Shown: positions 23,248 through 34,846, counted from the stretch's first letter. The stretch: DNA of 64,000 nt from Rhododendron vialii (GCF_030253575.1 NC_080564.1:6368501-6432500); one strand, 5' to 3'. The notes: generated by a model from the sequence alone, not told the origin. A program made the numbers and translations.

Positions 23248-26200
23248 ATGCAGCCGAATTGTCTCTTCGTCTTATTTTTCACATTTGCTGCAATAATTCC
23301 AACTCTCACGGCTCATATTGGCGATTTTGATGAGGTATGGCAAAAGCGGGCCGAAGAAGCAAAGAAGGCTGCCCTTGAAGCCAACAGCCGCAACCCTGCT
23401 GACTTTAACCAACACTTTCACAAGTGGGTCAATAATTTGATATCATTTTCTCTTGGCTTATCATTCTTTGTTTTTTAACATTTGTAAGAGTCCAATCATC
23501 AAAAAGGAAATAAGTGCGCGACAGACACAGATATCTGGTCACAAATTCGTACATCAACGACTTTGGAACCATCTGACGCACTTGAGTTTCACGATGCACG
23601 TGCAACCCACACGTCCAAGTTTCAACATTCAGACATCTGTGTTTGGACCATTTTCCTTCAGAGCGTCTCTAATCCAATACTTTATTTTTTACCTCTATTT
23701 CTCTGTTGAGGAGTGTCATTGACTCATTGTGTGCATTTCATGGTGGCAGGGCTTTATCTAACGGCACCCATTTGGCAACGAACGCCACCACTACTAGGAG
23801 AAGCCTAGTTATGAGGAGAACGTACAGGGGCAGATGTGTGGCCACCAACTCAATCGACAGCTGCTGGAGATGCGACCCGAATTGGCATCTCAACCGTAAG
23901 AAGCTGGCGCAATGCGCCCTTGGGTTCGGCCACGGCACCACCGGCGGCATGGCCGGAAAGTTCTACGTCGTCACCAATCCTTCCGACAACGATGTCGCCA
24001 ACCCCAGACCCGGCACCCTCCGCCACGCCGTCATTCAAAAGGTATTTCGAAACCCGTATGATTGCCCCAATAAGAGTTTGATTACACTAGAAAGTTTCAA
24101 ACCTGATATCTAGGAGAGGGAACAAACCCCTAAGCCTACAGAATGGACTTGCATGAATAGAGGCGAATACGACTTTAGAATGACTTGTTATGCCTCGACC
24201 TCATTATTTTCGCTCATTGTTTCTTTTCTTATATTCTTGAAGGGTAATTTTATTCGTGGCATAATTCATGGTTTCTGTGATGGAATCGGATCCTCCTCGG
24301 TCTTTAATTTGGGCTGGACGCGTCAGTCTTAATCTAGATCGTTCATTGTTGCAATCAATAGTACGGATTTACTCGGAGACCACCTGCAGCAATGGACAAT
24401 CCGGATTTGCACTGTCCTGAAACCTAGACCGGAGAGAGATCCAAACCCTTCTCTTATTCACATATTCAAACTTTCTCGCTAATTTGACCCTTGTGTTCTC
24501 TATTTTGCTATGTTTTTTTGGTGTCAAATCCCCAACAAAAGGAGCCACTATGGATCATATTCAAGACCAGCATGACGATCACGTTGAAGCAGGAGCTGAT
24601 GATGCAGAGCCACAAGACGATCGACGGTCGCGGAGCTAAGGTCCACATCGCTTACGGCGCGGGCATCACCATCCAATTTGTTAGGAACATCATCATTCAC
24701 AACATTTACGTGCACGATATTAAGGTGACTTATGGGGGCATGGTCAGAGACTCCGTGGACCACGTCGGGTTCAGGACGGTGGCCGATGGAGACGGGGTTT
24801 CGCTCTTCGGGGCTTCCAATGTTTGGGTTGATCATCTGTCCATGCACAGGTGCGCCGACGGGATCGTTGATGTTATCGAGGGTTCAACTGCCGTCACCAT
24901 TTCGAATTGCCACTGGACTGATCATGACAAGGTAACCTGTGTATTTACTATACCTCATTATAGAGTTGTTTGGCTACGAACAAAATGTGGAGGGAGCCTA
25001 GAATGAATCTGCATGGTGTGTTATTGATGAAGTTGGAATGTTGGATGCATTTTTGAAGCCGATTAACGATCTTATGATTATCCAATTTCAAGATGAGCAC
25101 GGTATTTGGACCGAAAGTTGATCTGAGGCGAGCTGTAGAGTTGCTCACGTTATTGCCGGACATTGCAAGAAGTCGCTCATTTCTTCCTTTGGAATTGGCC
25201 CAAAAACCGTCATTTTAATTTCTTGATGGAATTAGCGCGGTGTCATATTACAAATCTTCCGGAAAAAGCTTAAATTATTAGGAAATGAGGCTAATAGAGA
25301 GTCGCGAGTCTTCTGTCCCCAAAATCCATGTTCATCATTTCCACTCCAGTCTCAATTTCCTGATTTGAGAATTACGAAATGGCAAATTGCGAGGCTAAAT
25401 TGTATGGGTTGAGACTTGAGAGTGCATTTGAGACATGCCTAAGATTTTGCGAGGCAAATCATAATTTGCTTCAGAAGCTTAAACTATAACATCTTAGCCT
25501 GATGATATGTATAAAGTTATCTAGCACTTGACAGTTACCAACGCTACCTATGTTTATGCATGGTGTGGTGCAGGTCTTGCTATTCGGTGCCCGCGATAAC
25601 AACATCCAGGATGACTCCATGCGTATTACGGTTGCATACAACCATTTTGGAAAAAGGCTAGTTCAAAGAATGCCGAGAGTCCGATCAGGAATCGTCCATG
25701 TCGTGAACAACGACTACACCCACTGGGAGATGTATGCCATCGGCGGAAGCAACCATGCTACTCTCATTAGCCAGGGCAACCGGTTCATTGCCCCAGACAG
25801 ACCTGAATTCAAACAGGTATTGAAATGCTAAGACACAACGCAGGATGACTTCATTAAGATGAAAATGAGGGACCTATTAGTACTTACTACTATAAGTTTT
25901 GGCTATGCGATCTAGATTCTCCCATTTCTAATTTTTTTCTAACTTCCCTCTTATAGTGTGAGAGCAAAGGGATTCGGGACAAGAAAGCTCGAATGGTTTT
26001 AAGTGAATAACGAAACACAGTCGAAGAGTAGAACCTGATCTTTCATTTGTTTTGAATTGTACAGGTTACGCATAGGGATGCCCCCGAGTTTGAGTGGAGG
26101 AAATGGACATGGAGATCGCAGGGAGATCTGTTCGTAAACGGCGCCTTCTTCGTTCAATCTGGAGATCCTAATGGGCCTAAAAGACTGGGAACCCTTGACC

Positions 26201-26289
26201 ACGTCCAAGCGAAGCCTGGGGCAATGGTCAAGAGACTGACCCAATTTGCTGGTGTCCTCGGCGGTTGCAGACCCGGCGTTGCCTGTTAA
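23248..26289 (+). CDS. Pectate lyase, PL1 family, At59/Amb a 1-like (copy 2)
   Basis: Five exons: 23248-23423, 23750-24041, 24542-24931, 25574-25816 and 26065-26289, giving 441 residues. The signal peptide is [16 protein letters not shown], then [18 protein letters not shown] (Pec_lyase_N). The catalytic beta-helix has [15 protein letters not shown], and the RxPxxR motif is R318-M-P-R-V-R323. It ends in CRPGVAC. The role is cell-wall pectate cleavage, as for copy 1, which lies 1.1 kb upstream on the same strand. The pair is a tandem duplication. Exons 4 are the same length in both (243 bp), but intron 2 sits between QK and EP here and 22 residues later in copy 1. Exon 2 is more GC-rich than the flanks. 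Confidence 0.93.
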
Positions 26290-27415
26290 GTTTGGAATGT
26301 TTGCGAACAGATTTTGCGAAGAAAAATTCGCAAGTTTACAGTGTTGATAAGATGAGAAGCAAGGGAACAGAAAAGGAGGGCAATGAAGTGAGGAGGGAGG
26401 GAAAATGAGTTGCCACAACATAACTCTTTGTAGTAATTTTATTATGTGGTCCAATGGCTCTGCCCAATTTGTTTGTTTAGGGAATTGAGAATACAGAATT
26501 TTGTAACAGACAAACCTTTCTTTTTCTTGAAGATCAGTGATAGATAAACTGGCAATGCCATTTTTGTAATTACAATAAAGAGATCTTTTGTGTGATTTTG
26601 TTCTGAATTGTTGGGTCTCACTTACCGCTTCTGGTAACCGAATGTGAATGTGAATCAATCGACGACCACACCCATGTTTACACATTCAACGTATAAGTGC
26701 ACACACACCTGGTACTCATGTGTGTATAAAATGAGTATAGCTGTAGAATAACTGTCAAGATTATTATTTTTTTTTTTTAACAGCAAATTATTATGTTCGT
26801 TACGCTAACATTTAAAAGGGGGCATACAAAAACAAAAAATAGAAACGAAGATTATCTACCTTTTGGTCCCTACCAAATATATTAAGTTTCGAAATCCTCC
26901 CTACAAAAAAATTACGCTTAAATTGAATTCTTAATATTTTGCGATTAAGGATTTACGCGTAAATTGAATCCTTAATATTTGACTTCTTATGTAGGTATTA
27001 CATGTATTTAAGATCAGGTTGTCTCCTTGAAAAACATTGCGGTGTTTCTACCATGGACACGTATCGAAGTGACAAAATCTAAACACAGACACGTTCAATT
27101 GTCCAATGCACATAAGTTGTACACATCAACATAAGATCTTTGCACTTTAAACGATTTCTAACATATCTATATCTGTATACTTTAGTCTGTGTTCATAGTA
27201 CTTTTGCAGCGATCGTCCATTTCTACAGATCCAGACGAACGTGAACAGATCCGGACACAAATATATTCAATATAATCCGATGAAAATAGCTCATACCCAT
27301 TAGATACGAGATCTATACTCATCCAACGATTTCGGATAAATCTGTACCAGAATGAACTTTAATAGTACGTGTCTCACAATTTTTGCGATGACTAGGGTGT
27401 TCAAAAACAGAAAGT
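26290..27415. other. Intergenic, 3' flank of pectate lyase 2
   Basis: AT-rich. No gene recognised. It includes the 3' UTR and a duplicated pair of short phrases (GAATTCTTAATATTT / GAATCCTTAATATTT near 26,925-26,980). Confidence 0.4.
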
Positions 27416-27788
27416 CTACACACATACAATCTGTGCACAGATTGTGCACGAATTTTATTGTGGGGTCCATCATGGGTCTCATACAAATCATCCGAGCCGT
27501 TCATTAAATGTAAAACAATTTTTCAAAGGTCCCCGTAAAAAATAATCTCAATCCGATACCTATAGGTGCTCAATCCAATCATATAACTTTCATTATATGG
27601 AAATCTGAATGTAAAGTTAGATGATTGGATGAACCACTCATAGGTATTGGATTGAGCTTATTTTTTACGGGGTCCCTTGAAAAAATGTTTTACATTTAAT
27701 GAACGGATTGAATGATTTTTGTGGAACTCTTAATGGGCCCCAAAATAAAATTTATGCACAATCTGTACACAAATTGCTGTGTGGGTAG
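27416..27788. mobile_element. Foldback MITE directly upstream of the intronless membrane-protein gene
   Basis: The left arm (CTACACACATACAATCTGTG...) and the right arm are complementary over about 150 bp, with TTCATTAAATGTAAAAC and CAATCCGATACCTATAGGTG in one arm and their complements in the other. 373 bp, non-coding. It ends 99 bp before the ATG at 27,888. Layout and phrases resemble the element at 42,135-42,490. Confidence 0.75.
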
Positions 27789-27887
27789 CACAGTTCGTTG
27801 AAAAAAGGGACTCACATCCCTGCTTTGAACTGTGACTCAGTTCTAAGTACCTCTCTCAGCAGGCCTTCCCAATCCCCACCCAAAAAA

Positions 27888-29912
27888 ATGCTCTCCGCCA
27901 CCGCCGCCGCCGTCGTGCTCCTCCTCCTTCTCCAACTAACTCTCTCCCTCTCCGCCCCAATCCCCGGCCTAGACTCCTTCCTAAGCCAACAAGCCCGCCT
28001 CGACCCACAAGCCACCAACGACTCCTTCCTCTTCCTCCCCTCCTCCCTCAAGAAACCCCTCTCTCTCTCCTCCCCCCACCTCCCTCCACCCGCCCCCTCC
28101 TCTCTCCTCTCCCTCTCCCTCTCCGTCCCCATCACGATCTCCCTCGTCGGCCCCTCCTTCCCCTCCTCCCCCCCCTCCCTCCTCCACTCCTTCCTCTCCG
28201 CCTCCGTCTCCTCCGACCACTTCCACGTCACCTCCCCCTTCCCCCCCAACACCCACCAGCTCGCCCTCTCCCACTCCCTCCACCTTGACGTCTCTCTCTC
28301 CTCCCCTTCTCTCTCCTCCCTCCTCTCCCAGACCCTAAAATCCGAAATCTCCAACACCCCTTCCTCCCTCCGGTCCCCTCACACCCTCTCCATCCCTTAC
28401 GCCTCCGTCGACCAGATCATCAAACAAGACTTCGAGAAACAGAAACCCGTCCGAGGGTTCTACATCTACATCCTCAACCTGGGCCCCCAGTCCAAGCCCT
28501 ACGCTTACAACTACGGATCTGGGGAATCCTCCCCTGCTTTCAGCAGATGTACGGGGACTATCTGGGCCGGGAAAGATCGCTACTTGTGGATCGATTTGGC
28601 TGCCGGGCCGATTGATTACGGGCCGGGCCTGTCCGGCGACGGCGTGGTTCCCACGGGCGAGTTTCACCCTCTTATGTCATTGCACGGTCGACCCAAACCA
28701 CAGAAAGCTTTATTGGCTGATCTGGCTTCATTGGTTTGGAGTGCTTATCAGGTACTCATCGTGCCTTCTTTGAGAATTCCAGTTCCTTTTGAGAGTTCAT
28801 TGATTGTAGAGTTCATTCATGTATACGCGAATAAGGGTGGTAACACGGTCGGTTTGGACTTTAAATCGATCGAGAAGACGTTCATGGACGAGGTCAACGA
28901 GGGTGGGTTGTTGTTAGGCGATCAGTCATTGAGTTTTAGGAAATACGAGGTGGGTTATTCCGATTGTTCTATTTGTTCGTTGGCCGTGTCTAGGGCGATC
29001 ACGACCTACACTTCTAGGTACTTGTTTGATAACTACACCTTGATTGTGAGTGAGTACTTGGATTCGAAGCGTTTGCATCACGTGTTGTCGGAGTCGGCTG
29101 AGGAGTTCAGGAGGGCGGCTAGGTTGCCGGAAGAGGATTTCGGTAGGGTTCTTCCGGTTTATGTTTTCGACTTGGATTACAACTCGATACTGTTGCTTGA
29201 TCGGTACCACCAGTCTGTTTCGTTCAAAGACATGGTTATTGCAGTCCGGACTAAGAGTACTCAGACCGTGAGTGATTATAGTTGTAACGGTCGTCATGTG
29301 TTTACTCAAACGAGGGAGCTCGAGAGGCCTCTTGTGGGTTCCATTTTACAGAGTATGTGGGGGGTTTCGCCCACTCATCTTACTTGGAGCCCTAGGCATA
29401 ATGACACTTTGGTGGATTATACATGGAGCGTTGGGCAGACTCCGTTTGGACCATTTTCGGAGATTTCGTCGCTGTCTTTTGTGCAAAAGGATGCAGCGCG
29501 GAGGAATGTCCTTTTGACGTCGTTGAATTACAGTATTTCCAGTGCCATTGAGGTACTTGAATCTGTTGCAGCACACGGTGGGGAGAGAAAGCTTCTTAAG
29601 CGGAGTCAACAAACGGAATTTATACAGAGGTGGAATTTGTTCAAGTACAAGATTGACAGAGCAGTTTCTGCCTTGTCGCATTTGGATTTTGAGATGGCTT
29701 TGTATTTCTTGAGATCTTCTGATTACGACATGTACGCGATCCACTCTCTTGTTTACCAGGCGTCCCAAGATATCGAGGCATCTCTTGCTTGTTTCAAGGA
29801 TCCTCCGGTTCCGTGGGCATCGGTTTCAATGTCTGCAGTAGTTTTTGTCGCAGTCGTTTATGTTTATGTGAAAAAGGACAAGTTTTTTAGCAACAAAAGA
29901 AAGCAGTTTTGA
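27888..29912 (+). CDS. Plant type I membrane protein, DUF7906-type (Arabidopsis At3g28720/At5g58100-like), intronless
   Basis: A single 674-codon exon. The ATG at 27,888 was chosen over an in-frame one 30 codons upstream because it opens directly into a signal peptide (hydrophobic VVLLLLLQLTLSLSA). A long Ser/Pro/Leu-rich N-terminal region follows (to about residue 165). The conserved part then runs through RGFYIYILNLGPQ, VYVFDLDYNSILLLDRYHQ and SYNCNGRHVF-like text (here SDYSCNGRHVF). One transmembrane helix near the end (VSMSAVVFVAVVYVYV) is followed by a basic cytosolic tail KKDKFFSNKRKQF. This predicts a large lumenal or extracellular domain. The biochemical function is unknown to me. The family name is from memory of similar plant proteins. 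The first 450 bp are almost pure C/T on the coding strand, and base composition changes sharply after about 28,450. Confidence 0.75.
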   Translation: MLSATAAAVVLLLLLQLTLSLSAPIPGLDSFLSQQARLDPQATNDSFLFLPSSLKKPLSLSSPHLPPPAPSSLLSLSLSVPITISLVGPSFPSSPPSLLHSFLSASVSSDHFHVTSPFPPNTHQLALSHSLHLDVSLSSPSLSSLLSQTLKSEISNTPSSLRSPHTLSIPYASVDQIIKQDFEKQKPVRGFYIYILNLGPQSKPYAYNYGSGESSPAFSRCTGTIWAGKDRYLWIDLAAGPIDYGPGLSGDGVVPTGEFHPLMSLHGRPKPQKALLADLASLVWSAYQVLIVPSLRIPVPFESSLIVEFIHVYANKGGNTVGLDFKSIEKTFMDEVNEGGLLLGDQSLSFRKYEVGYSDCSICSLAVSRAITTYTSRYLFDNYTLIVSEYLDSKRLHHVLSESAEEFRRAARLPEEDFGRVLPVYVFDLDYNSILLLDRYHQSVSFKDMVIAVRTKSTQTVSDYSCNGRHVFTQTRELERPLVGSILQSMWGVSPTHLTWSPRHNDTLVDYTWSVGQTPFGPFSEISSLSFVQKDAARRNVLLTSLNYSISSAIEVLESVAAHGGERKLLKRSQQTEFIQRWNLFKYKIDRAVSALSHLDFEMALYFLRSSDYDMYAIHSLVYQASQDIEASLACFKDPPVPWASVSMSAVVFVAVVYVYVKKDKFFSNKRKQF

Positions 29913-30246
29913 GATTCTTAAGCAACTGAGGATTGTAATTGTTGAACATGATTTGGCAGATGTATTTCTTCGGCAGAGCTGAGTTGGAAGGTGCCTTCAT
30001 AATCAGTTCCTTAGAAATGTACCGTAGTTTAATTAACAATTTGACCTGTGTTCATTTGTTTTCTGCTTCTTATCAATGTCAGCTTTACGCTTTAACTTCG
30101 CAACGGATGATCTTTAGATTTTGAATTCATCAGCAACTTTCGTGTGCAGTAATGCTGATAACAATTTCAATTTCTTAGATAGATGACACAAGATTTATAT
30201 AGCTATTTGGTGAAGATTGCCCTTTAAAGAAAAAAACATTCAAAAC
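29913..30246. other. 3' flank of the intronless gene
   Basis: AT-rich, probably 3' UTR. Nothing else recognised. Confidence 0.4.
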
Positions 30247-30583
30247 TATTAGATCTTATCCCACATTGATTAATTATTGCCCAGGCTAATATATTCACCT
30301 GGACAGTCTCTTCTGACATTGTCAATTAATTTTGAGTTGGATGTTTTAACATGGTATCAGAGATAGACTTTGCTCCATTGTTTGTGCCTTAGGTGCATCT
30401 TATTTTCTTATGATTCTTATATTATGGATCCTTCGTTTACCTGTCCACATGCGAGTTAGGAGTCGGACATGCAGGAGAGTGTTATCTTGTCCACATTGAT
30501 TCATGATTACCTCCCAAAATAGTAGATAGGCATGGATGGTCCCTTCACTCTTGTCAATTAGTTTTAAGTTAGATGCTTTAACA
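30247..30583. mobile_element. TRIM-type miniature LTR retrotransposon fossil
   Basis: Two similar direct repeats of about 105 bp (30,247-30,351 and 30,480-30,583) frame a short non-coding core. Directly after the left repeat is TGGTATCAGAG (30,352-30,362), the usual primer-binding site complementary to initiator tRNA-Met. Before the right repeat is a purine run (GCAGGAGAG). These are the parts of a terminal-repeat retrotransposon in miniature. It encodes no protein, and its repeats have diverged clearly, so it is old. Confidence 0.7.
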
Positions 30584-31104
30584 AAGATCTTGGAGTTCCT
30601 TCAACTCTTAACTTTACTTCCACGGGTCCAGCTGCTACCAGTGCTGACTGCCAATGTCTAATAGGAATTTGGTGAGGTTGTTTGACAGGTTACAGATACA
30701 GATGTTTTATTCTACTCAAACGCGTATAACATTCTGGTAATGTATCATGGAACCTGGAAAACTGTTCCATAGTTTCTTTTTCATGTTCTCAAGTTGACCC
30801 AGATGCATGAGTTGTTAAAAAAAGGTGTATCCCCATACAACATTCCATTGTTTTTCCTTTTTTGTTCTAACTAGGTGTATCCAGATAATGTTCAATCGAT
30901 TTGGTTTATTCTTAGCAAACTTCTCTTTAGTCCCTTTTAGTTTCATTTTGCTGATAAAGAGCTCTCACGACGCACAGAATTGATACAAGTTTAGGTTTCA
31001 TTTGGGCTGCACATGACTTTGAGTTGAGAATGCTTATTTGCTTTTCTGATATCTTGACATCCAAGAGTAACCCCCTAGAGCTTCTGTGTTTGGTCTATTT
31101 TGTT
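30584..31104. other. Intergenic DNA
   Basis: No gene or repeat recognised between the TRIM fossil and the LINE fragment. Confidence 0.35.
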
Positions 31105-31645
31105 TTTGGGTAACTGAAGAAATTTTATTAAAGAGCAACTAACAAGAGGAGGAGCCTATATAGAATACAAGTAATACCAGGCAAAGATCCTAAACGAAGG
31201 AAAAGGGGTCTATACAGTAAAGAATCAGCCTAAGTAGAAAATTCTCAGTGTTAAATCTGCCAGGTATTACAGATAAAGAAGATAGAGCTGTAGATTTGAC
31301 ATTCCTACTTTGGGTAGGCTTAATCCTCACATCAAATTTAACCTGACCGATGATGGAGGAAGGCGGCCGTGAATGCCTCTGAAAATTCTGTTGTTCCTCC
31401 CTTGCAAAGGGAATAAAACCACAGCAGCTAGAGCAAGTCTCCTAAGAGTTCACTAGGGAATCCTTTCCCTTTGAAATGGGAGCAAAACCAGTCAATTTTC
31501 TGTGACCACAGAGAGGGAACAGTAGGAATGCAACTTAAATTGGCTATGGCAGCCCAAACATGCTTAGAGAAGAGACACTCAAAAGAAGAGATGATCTAGA
31601 GATTCATTGTGCTGGTTGCAGGGAGTGCAAATAGTGTTGTGCGGT
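31105..31645 (-). mobile_element. 5'-truncated LINE, zf-RVT C-terminal region
   Basis: The minus strand encodes a typical plant LINE reverse-transcriptase zinc-binding end: CNQHNESLDHLFF followed, after a one-base frame change, by FECLFSKHVWAAIANLS and LWSQKIDWFCSHFKGKGFP. The frame then meets stops. The 3' end lies to the left, where the minus strand becomes A-rich. The endonuclease and polymerase domains are absent, so this is a dead 3' fragment. Confidence 0.75.
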
Positions 31646-32752
31646 CTATTTTACGTCTGCCAGTCTTTTACTATCTTGTAGATTATATTTGTCAATCTAA
31701 TTAGCAGATTTTTTAGTTGAAGCTGATTAGCTGCGGTGTGTTGGATTTCCCTTATGGTTAATTTACTCTGTGGAAGAAGTATTCAGATTTATTAGGAGTA
31801 GAGTTTGGAAAGCAGATCTCAGTCTCAGTCAAGTGGGTGTTTGGTTCCCTCTTTTTCAACTTCTCATTATCTCCTTTTCCCATTTTAGTTGTTTTGGATG
31901 GGGTGTTTGGGAGGTGCATTTTGCATTTTGCATTTTCCCATTCCCATTATTGCATTCTTGTTGTTTGGCTACTCCATTCTCAAAACTCATTTCACAAAAC
32001 CCATTCTCTAATTTTGACAAAAGGAGCAAAAACCAAGAATGACCTCCCAAGCTCCTTTTCACCGTTTTGCCTTTTCCCATTTTCTGTTGAATTATCGAAA
32101 TACCCACTTTTCCTCCTTTTATTTACCATTTTTACATCTTTTAACACAATAAAAGGCCAAGGGCAATTTGGTAAAAAATCAATCCATAATGCATTTTCAT
32201 CATTTATCTACCAAACACTACTGCTGTTCTAAAATACATTTTGCCCATATTTTCCAAACACTCCTTCATATTCCAAAATATATTCTGACCATAATTCAAA
32301 AAGTTAAAAAACTGAAAATGAAAAGCCAAAAAGTAGGCTCTGAAACACTTATATCTTTCCAAAACACATTGTGTGTACAGAAATGTGTTTAGAGAGCAAA
32401 ATGTAAAAAGAGGCCAAGAGGTGTTTTTTCCATTCTGCGATTAATACTAGCTTTTGTTCTAGCAATGTACAATTACCAGACTACCCACTCCTTTATTTGA
32501 CGTATACTAAATCCATCCCTCGCAGTAAACACGTTTCTGTCCACAGAAAGTTTTGTTAATGTAGTTTGTTAATTTGGAGTTTTGTGGGTATTTCTTTTCT
32601 TAGAAATTAATTCCGGGTTGGAGTGTCTTGGAAATCTAAAGTTTTGTGTTCGATTTAACTAACAATTTAACAGGTATTACACCTTCAGAACAGGGTAATA
32701 TTGATGAGAATGGGATTTGTTTCTCCCGTGACACAGAATGCATCAAGTAGCA
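31646..32752. other. AT-rich intergenic DNA
   Basis: T-rich in the first half and A-rich in the second. The ORFs here are low-complexity and match no family I recognise. Phrases such as GGGTGTTTGGTTCC and CCAAACACT facing each other suggest an eroded transposon, but no boundary could be fixed. Confidence 0.35.
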
Positions 32753-32760
32753 CCTGGGAC

Positions 32761-33128
32761 CAAAGTTATCAATACCGTACCGGCCAGCGTACCGTTTTCA
32801 CTACTGGAATGGTACGTACCGGTACCGGGCTGTATCCCGGTACCGTTCCGGATTTACCGCAATTAATATTATATATATATATAATATATATCTACCATAT
32901 TTAAGTATAAACATAAATAAAATGTAAAAAAAAAAAGAGAGAGAGAGGGTAATTTTGTACCGGCCGGAACACCGGAATATGTCCGGAACAGGCCGGTATA
33001 GTCCGGTACACCCGGTATTGGCCGGAACAGGCCGGTATTTCAACCGGAACGGAACATGACTTTTTGTGTTCCGTTTACGCACCGGTACGGTACGTACCGG
33101 CCGGTACGGAACGGATTTGACAACTTTG
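32761..33128. mobile_element. hAT-like non-autonomous element, GGTACGG family
   Basis: Flanked by perfect 8-bp direct repeats CCTGGGAC (32,753-32,760 and 33,129-33,136). Ends CAAAGTTATCAA and TTGACAACTTTG form imperfect inverted repeats. Both flanks are filled with CCGGTACGG, ACCGGCCGG and GGAACAGGCCGG words, with a (TA)n core. 368 bp, no coding capacity. Confidence 0.85.
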
Positions 33129-33774
33129 CCTGGGACGGAATCTATTTCGTGTTCCATTATATGGATAATTTATGTTACTTGAGAGTCGGGTGTCGGGTCT
33201 TGGTATGTGTCATTGTATAATTTAAATTAGTATGTACAAAATGATAAAATTTCTTACTCAGGTGTAGGTTATGTGCACACAAATTAATTTGGAGCCAAGT
33301 TCGGAGATGCTAAGGTGTGTTTAATGCCCAATTCGATTGATAAATTACATGTATCCTTGGCTACAACAAAATTTATTGATATTTTCGCGCTCTCCTTTTT
33401 TTGTCATATATTTGTCCTTTTTTGCCTTTATTCCACAGGTCTTATCTTTCTAAGCATCAAAAAGAGTAATTAAACACAAATATAATTCAAGTTCACATGC
33501 AGATAGCAGGACAATGAAAAATGTCAAAACGCGTGTGGATGTATTTTTTCGGTTTTTTTGAGCGTTGATTATAAAATTGTTCGATATTTTGATAAATATT
33601 ACTAATGTACAAGTGCATAAATTTTAAAATTTCTTTGATCAAAGTTAAAGATCTCAATAACTTATTTAAAATGGTACAAACATTATTTTTTTATAATTAT
33701 AGAAGTTTCATTACTTTTCAAAATTAATGCTACAGAACCTTCGAAGGGACGGACCGACGGAGTAGGCAGAATAA

Positions 33775-34020
33775 GGCCCCGTTCCAGAAACCTTCTTAAA
33801 AAATAAGCAGCTTATTTTACATTTTCAAACTCAAAAATAAAGTAAATGAAAAATATTTTTTTAATTTTTTTTGCATCGTATAAAAGATCTCATCGAGATC
33901 TTCAAAACAAGATCCATATTGCATATTTTTATATTTCAATAAGCCCATAATTTTTTAGTTTGAAATTGTCTTCTTAAAAAATACTCTATAAGGACTTATT
34001 TTTGATTCCGAAACGGAGCC
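33775..34020. mobile_element. Tourist-like (PIF/Harbinger) MITE
   Basis: Begins GGCCCCGTTCCAGAA and ends TTCCGAAACGGAGCC. Both sides are flanked by TAA (33,772-33,774 and 34,021-34,023), the 3-bp target duplication of Harbinger-type MITEs. An internal palindrome AAGATCTCATCGAGATCTT is shared with copies at 5,600 and 46,023. Confidence 0.75.
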
Positions 34021-34480
34021 TAAAAATCCCCACCCCTGAAATTGCGTTGCCTGAGTGGAATGACATTTGTGACGTGGGCACGTGGCTAAATATTTATTAC
34101 TAATTAATTGGTAAATTTAACTAACACCCCCTGAGTTTTTCTTTAACGACAGATACCCTCTTCACTTATGAAAAATGATAATAAACCCCCTATAGTTTCA
34201 ATATTCATTTCACAGACACTCATCAACAACTGTTCGACCAAACACGTGATTAAATCATACAGAAGAGGCTTACATTGGCTAATTTTCCCACCTTTTGATA
34301 ATAACTCTAACGAAAAGACTTTTTCTCCATTGACATAATTGTCCTGATTAGAAAATATAAAATTCATTAATGACTTTTTTTGGCCCTTTGAACAAATTGT
34401 TTTGGTCAAAAGAACTTTTTTTTGCCTTTTCGGTCTAAAAATATTTAATAATTGAGAGCTTGTTATTGTCTATTCTATTA

Positions 34481-34846
34481 CTCCATCCCTCCGTTCCATT
34501 TTCATTGTTCATTATTCTGTTTATATCTTTTATGTCTTTTGTCTATATCTTTTAGTATGGATCTTCAAAAATATACAATATGTATCTTATTTGATAGATT
34601 TCAATTAGTCCTATAATACAAAGTTTTCAAAATTATGAAAAAAAATTCAAATTAAAAGATATAAACAATTAAAAAAGGAAAATGATATTGGCACTCCAAA
34701 AATTGATTCAGACACTCCAAAAAAATAAAGGAAAATGGCTTGGAATTACACTGATTTTGGAATGCTTGCATCAATTTTTAGAGTGTCAATATTATTTCTC
34801 AAGGCACGCAATTAAAAAATGAACAATAAAAATGGGACGGATGGAG
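34481..34846. mobile_element. Stowaway-type MITE (nested, level 2)
   Basis: Inverted ends CTCCATCCCTCCGTTCC and (complement) CTCCATCCGTCCC, with matching stems through TTGTTCATT. TA on both sides. It sits inside the long-TIR element and contains a smaller foldback at 34,681-34,797. Confidence 0.75.
34681..34797. mobile_element. Small foldback MITE (nested, level 3)
   Basis: Inverted ends of about 28 bp: ATATTGGCACTCCAAAAATTGA at the left and the complement of TCAATTTTTAGAGTGTCAAT at the right. It interrupts the interior of the Stowaway-type element. Confidence 0.65.

Noticed and set aside
27812-28357. 181-codon minus-strand frame rich in Glu/Arg/Gly opposite the membrane-protein gene
   Set aside because: It is the complement of the C/T-rich coding tract. 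Its composition is fully explained by that, and it matches no family.
31770-32232. Overlapping frames of 90 and 131 codons rich in Phe/Leu/Ser
   Set aside because: They come from T-rich non-coding DNA and suggest chance membrane-like text.
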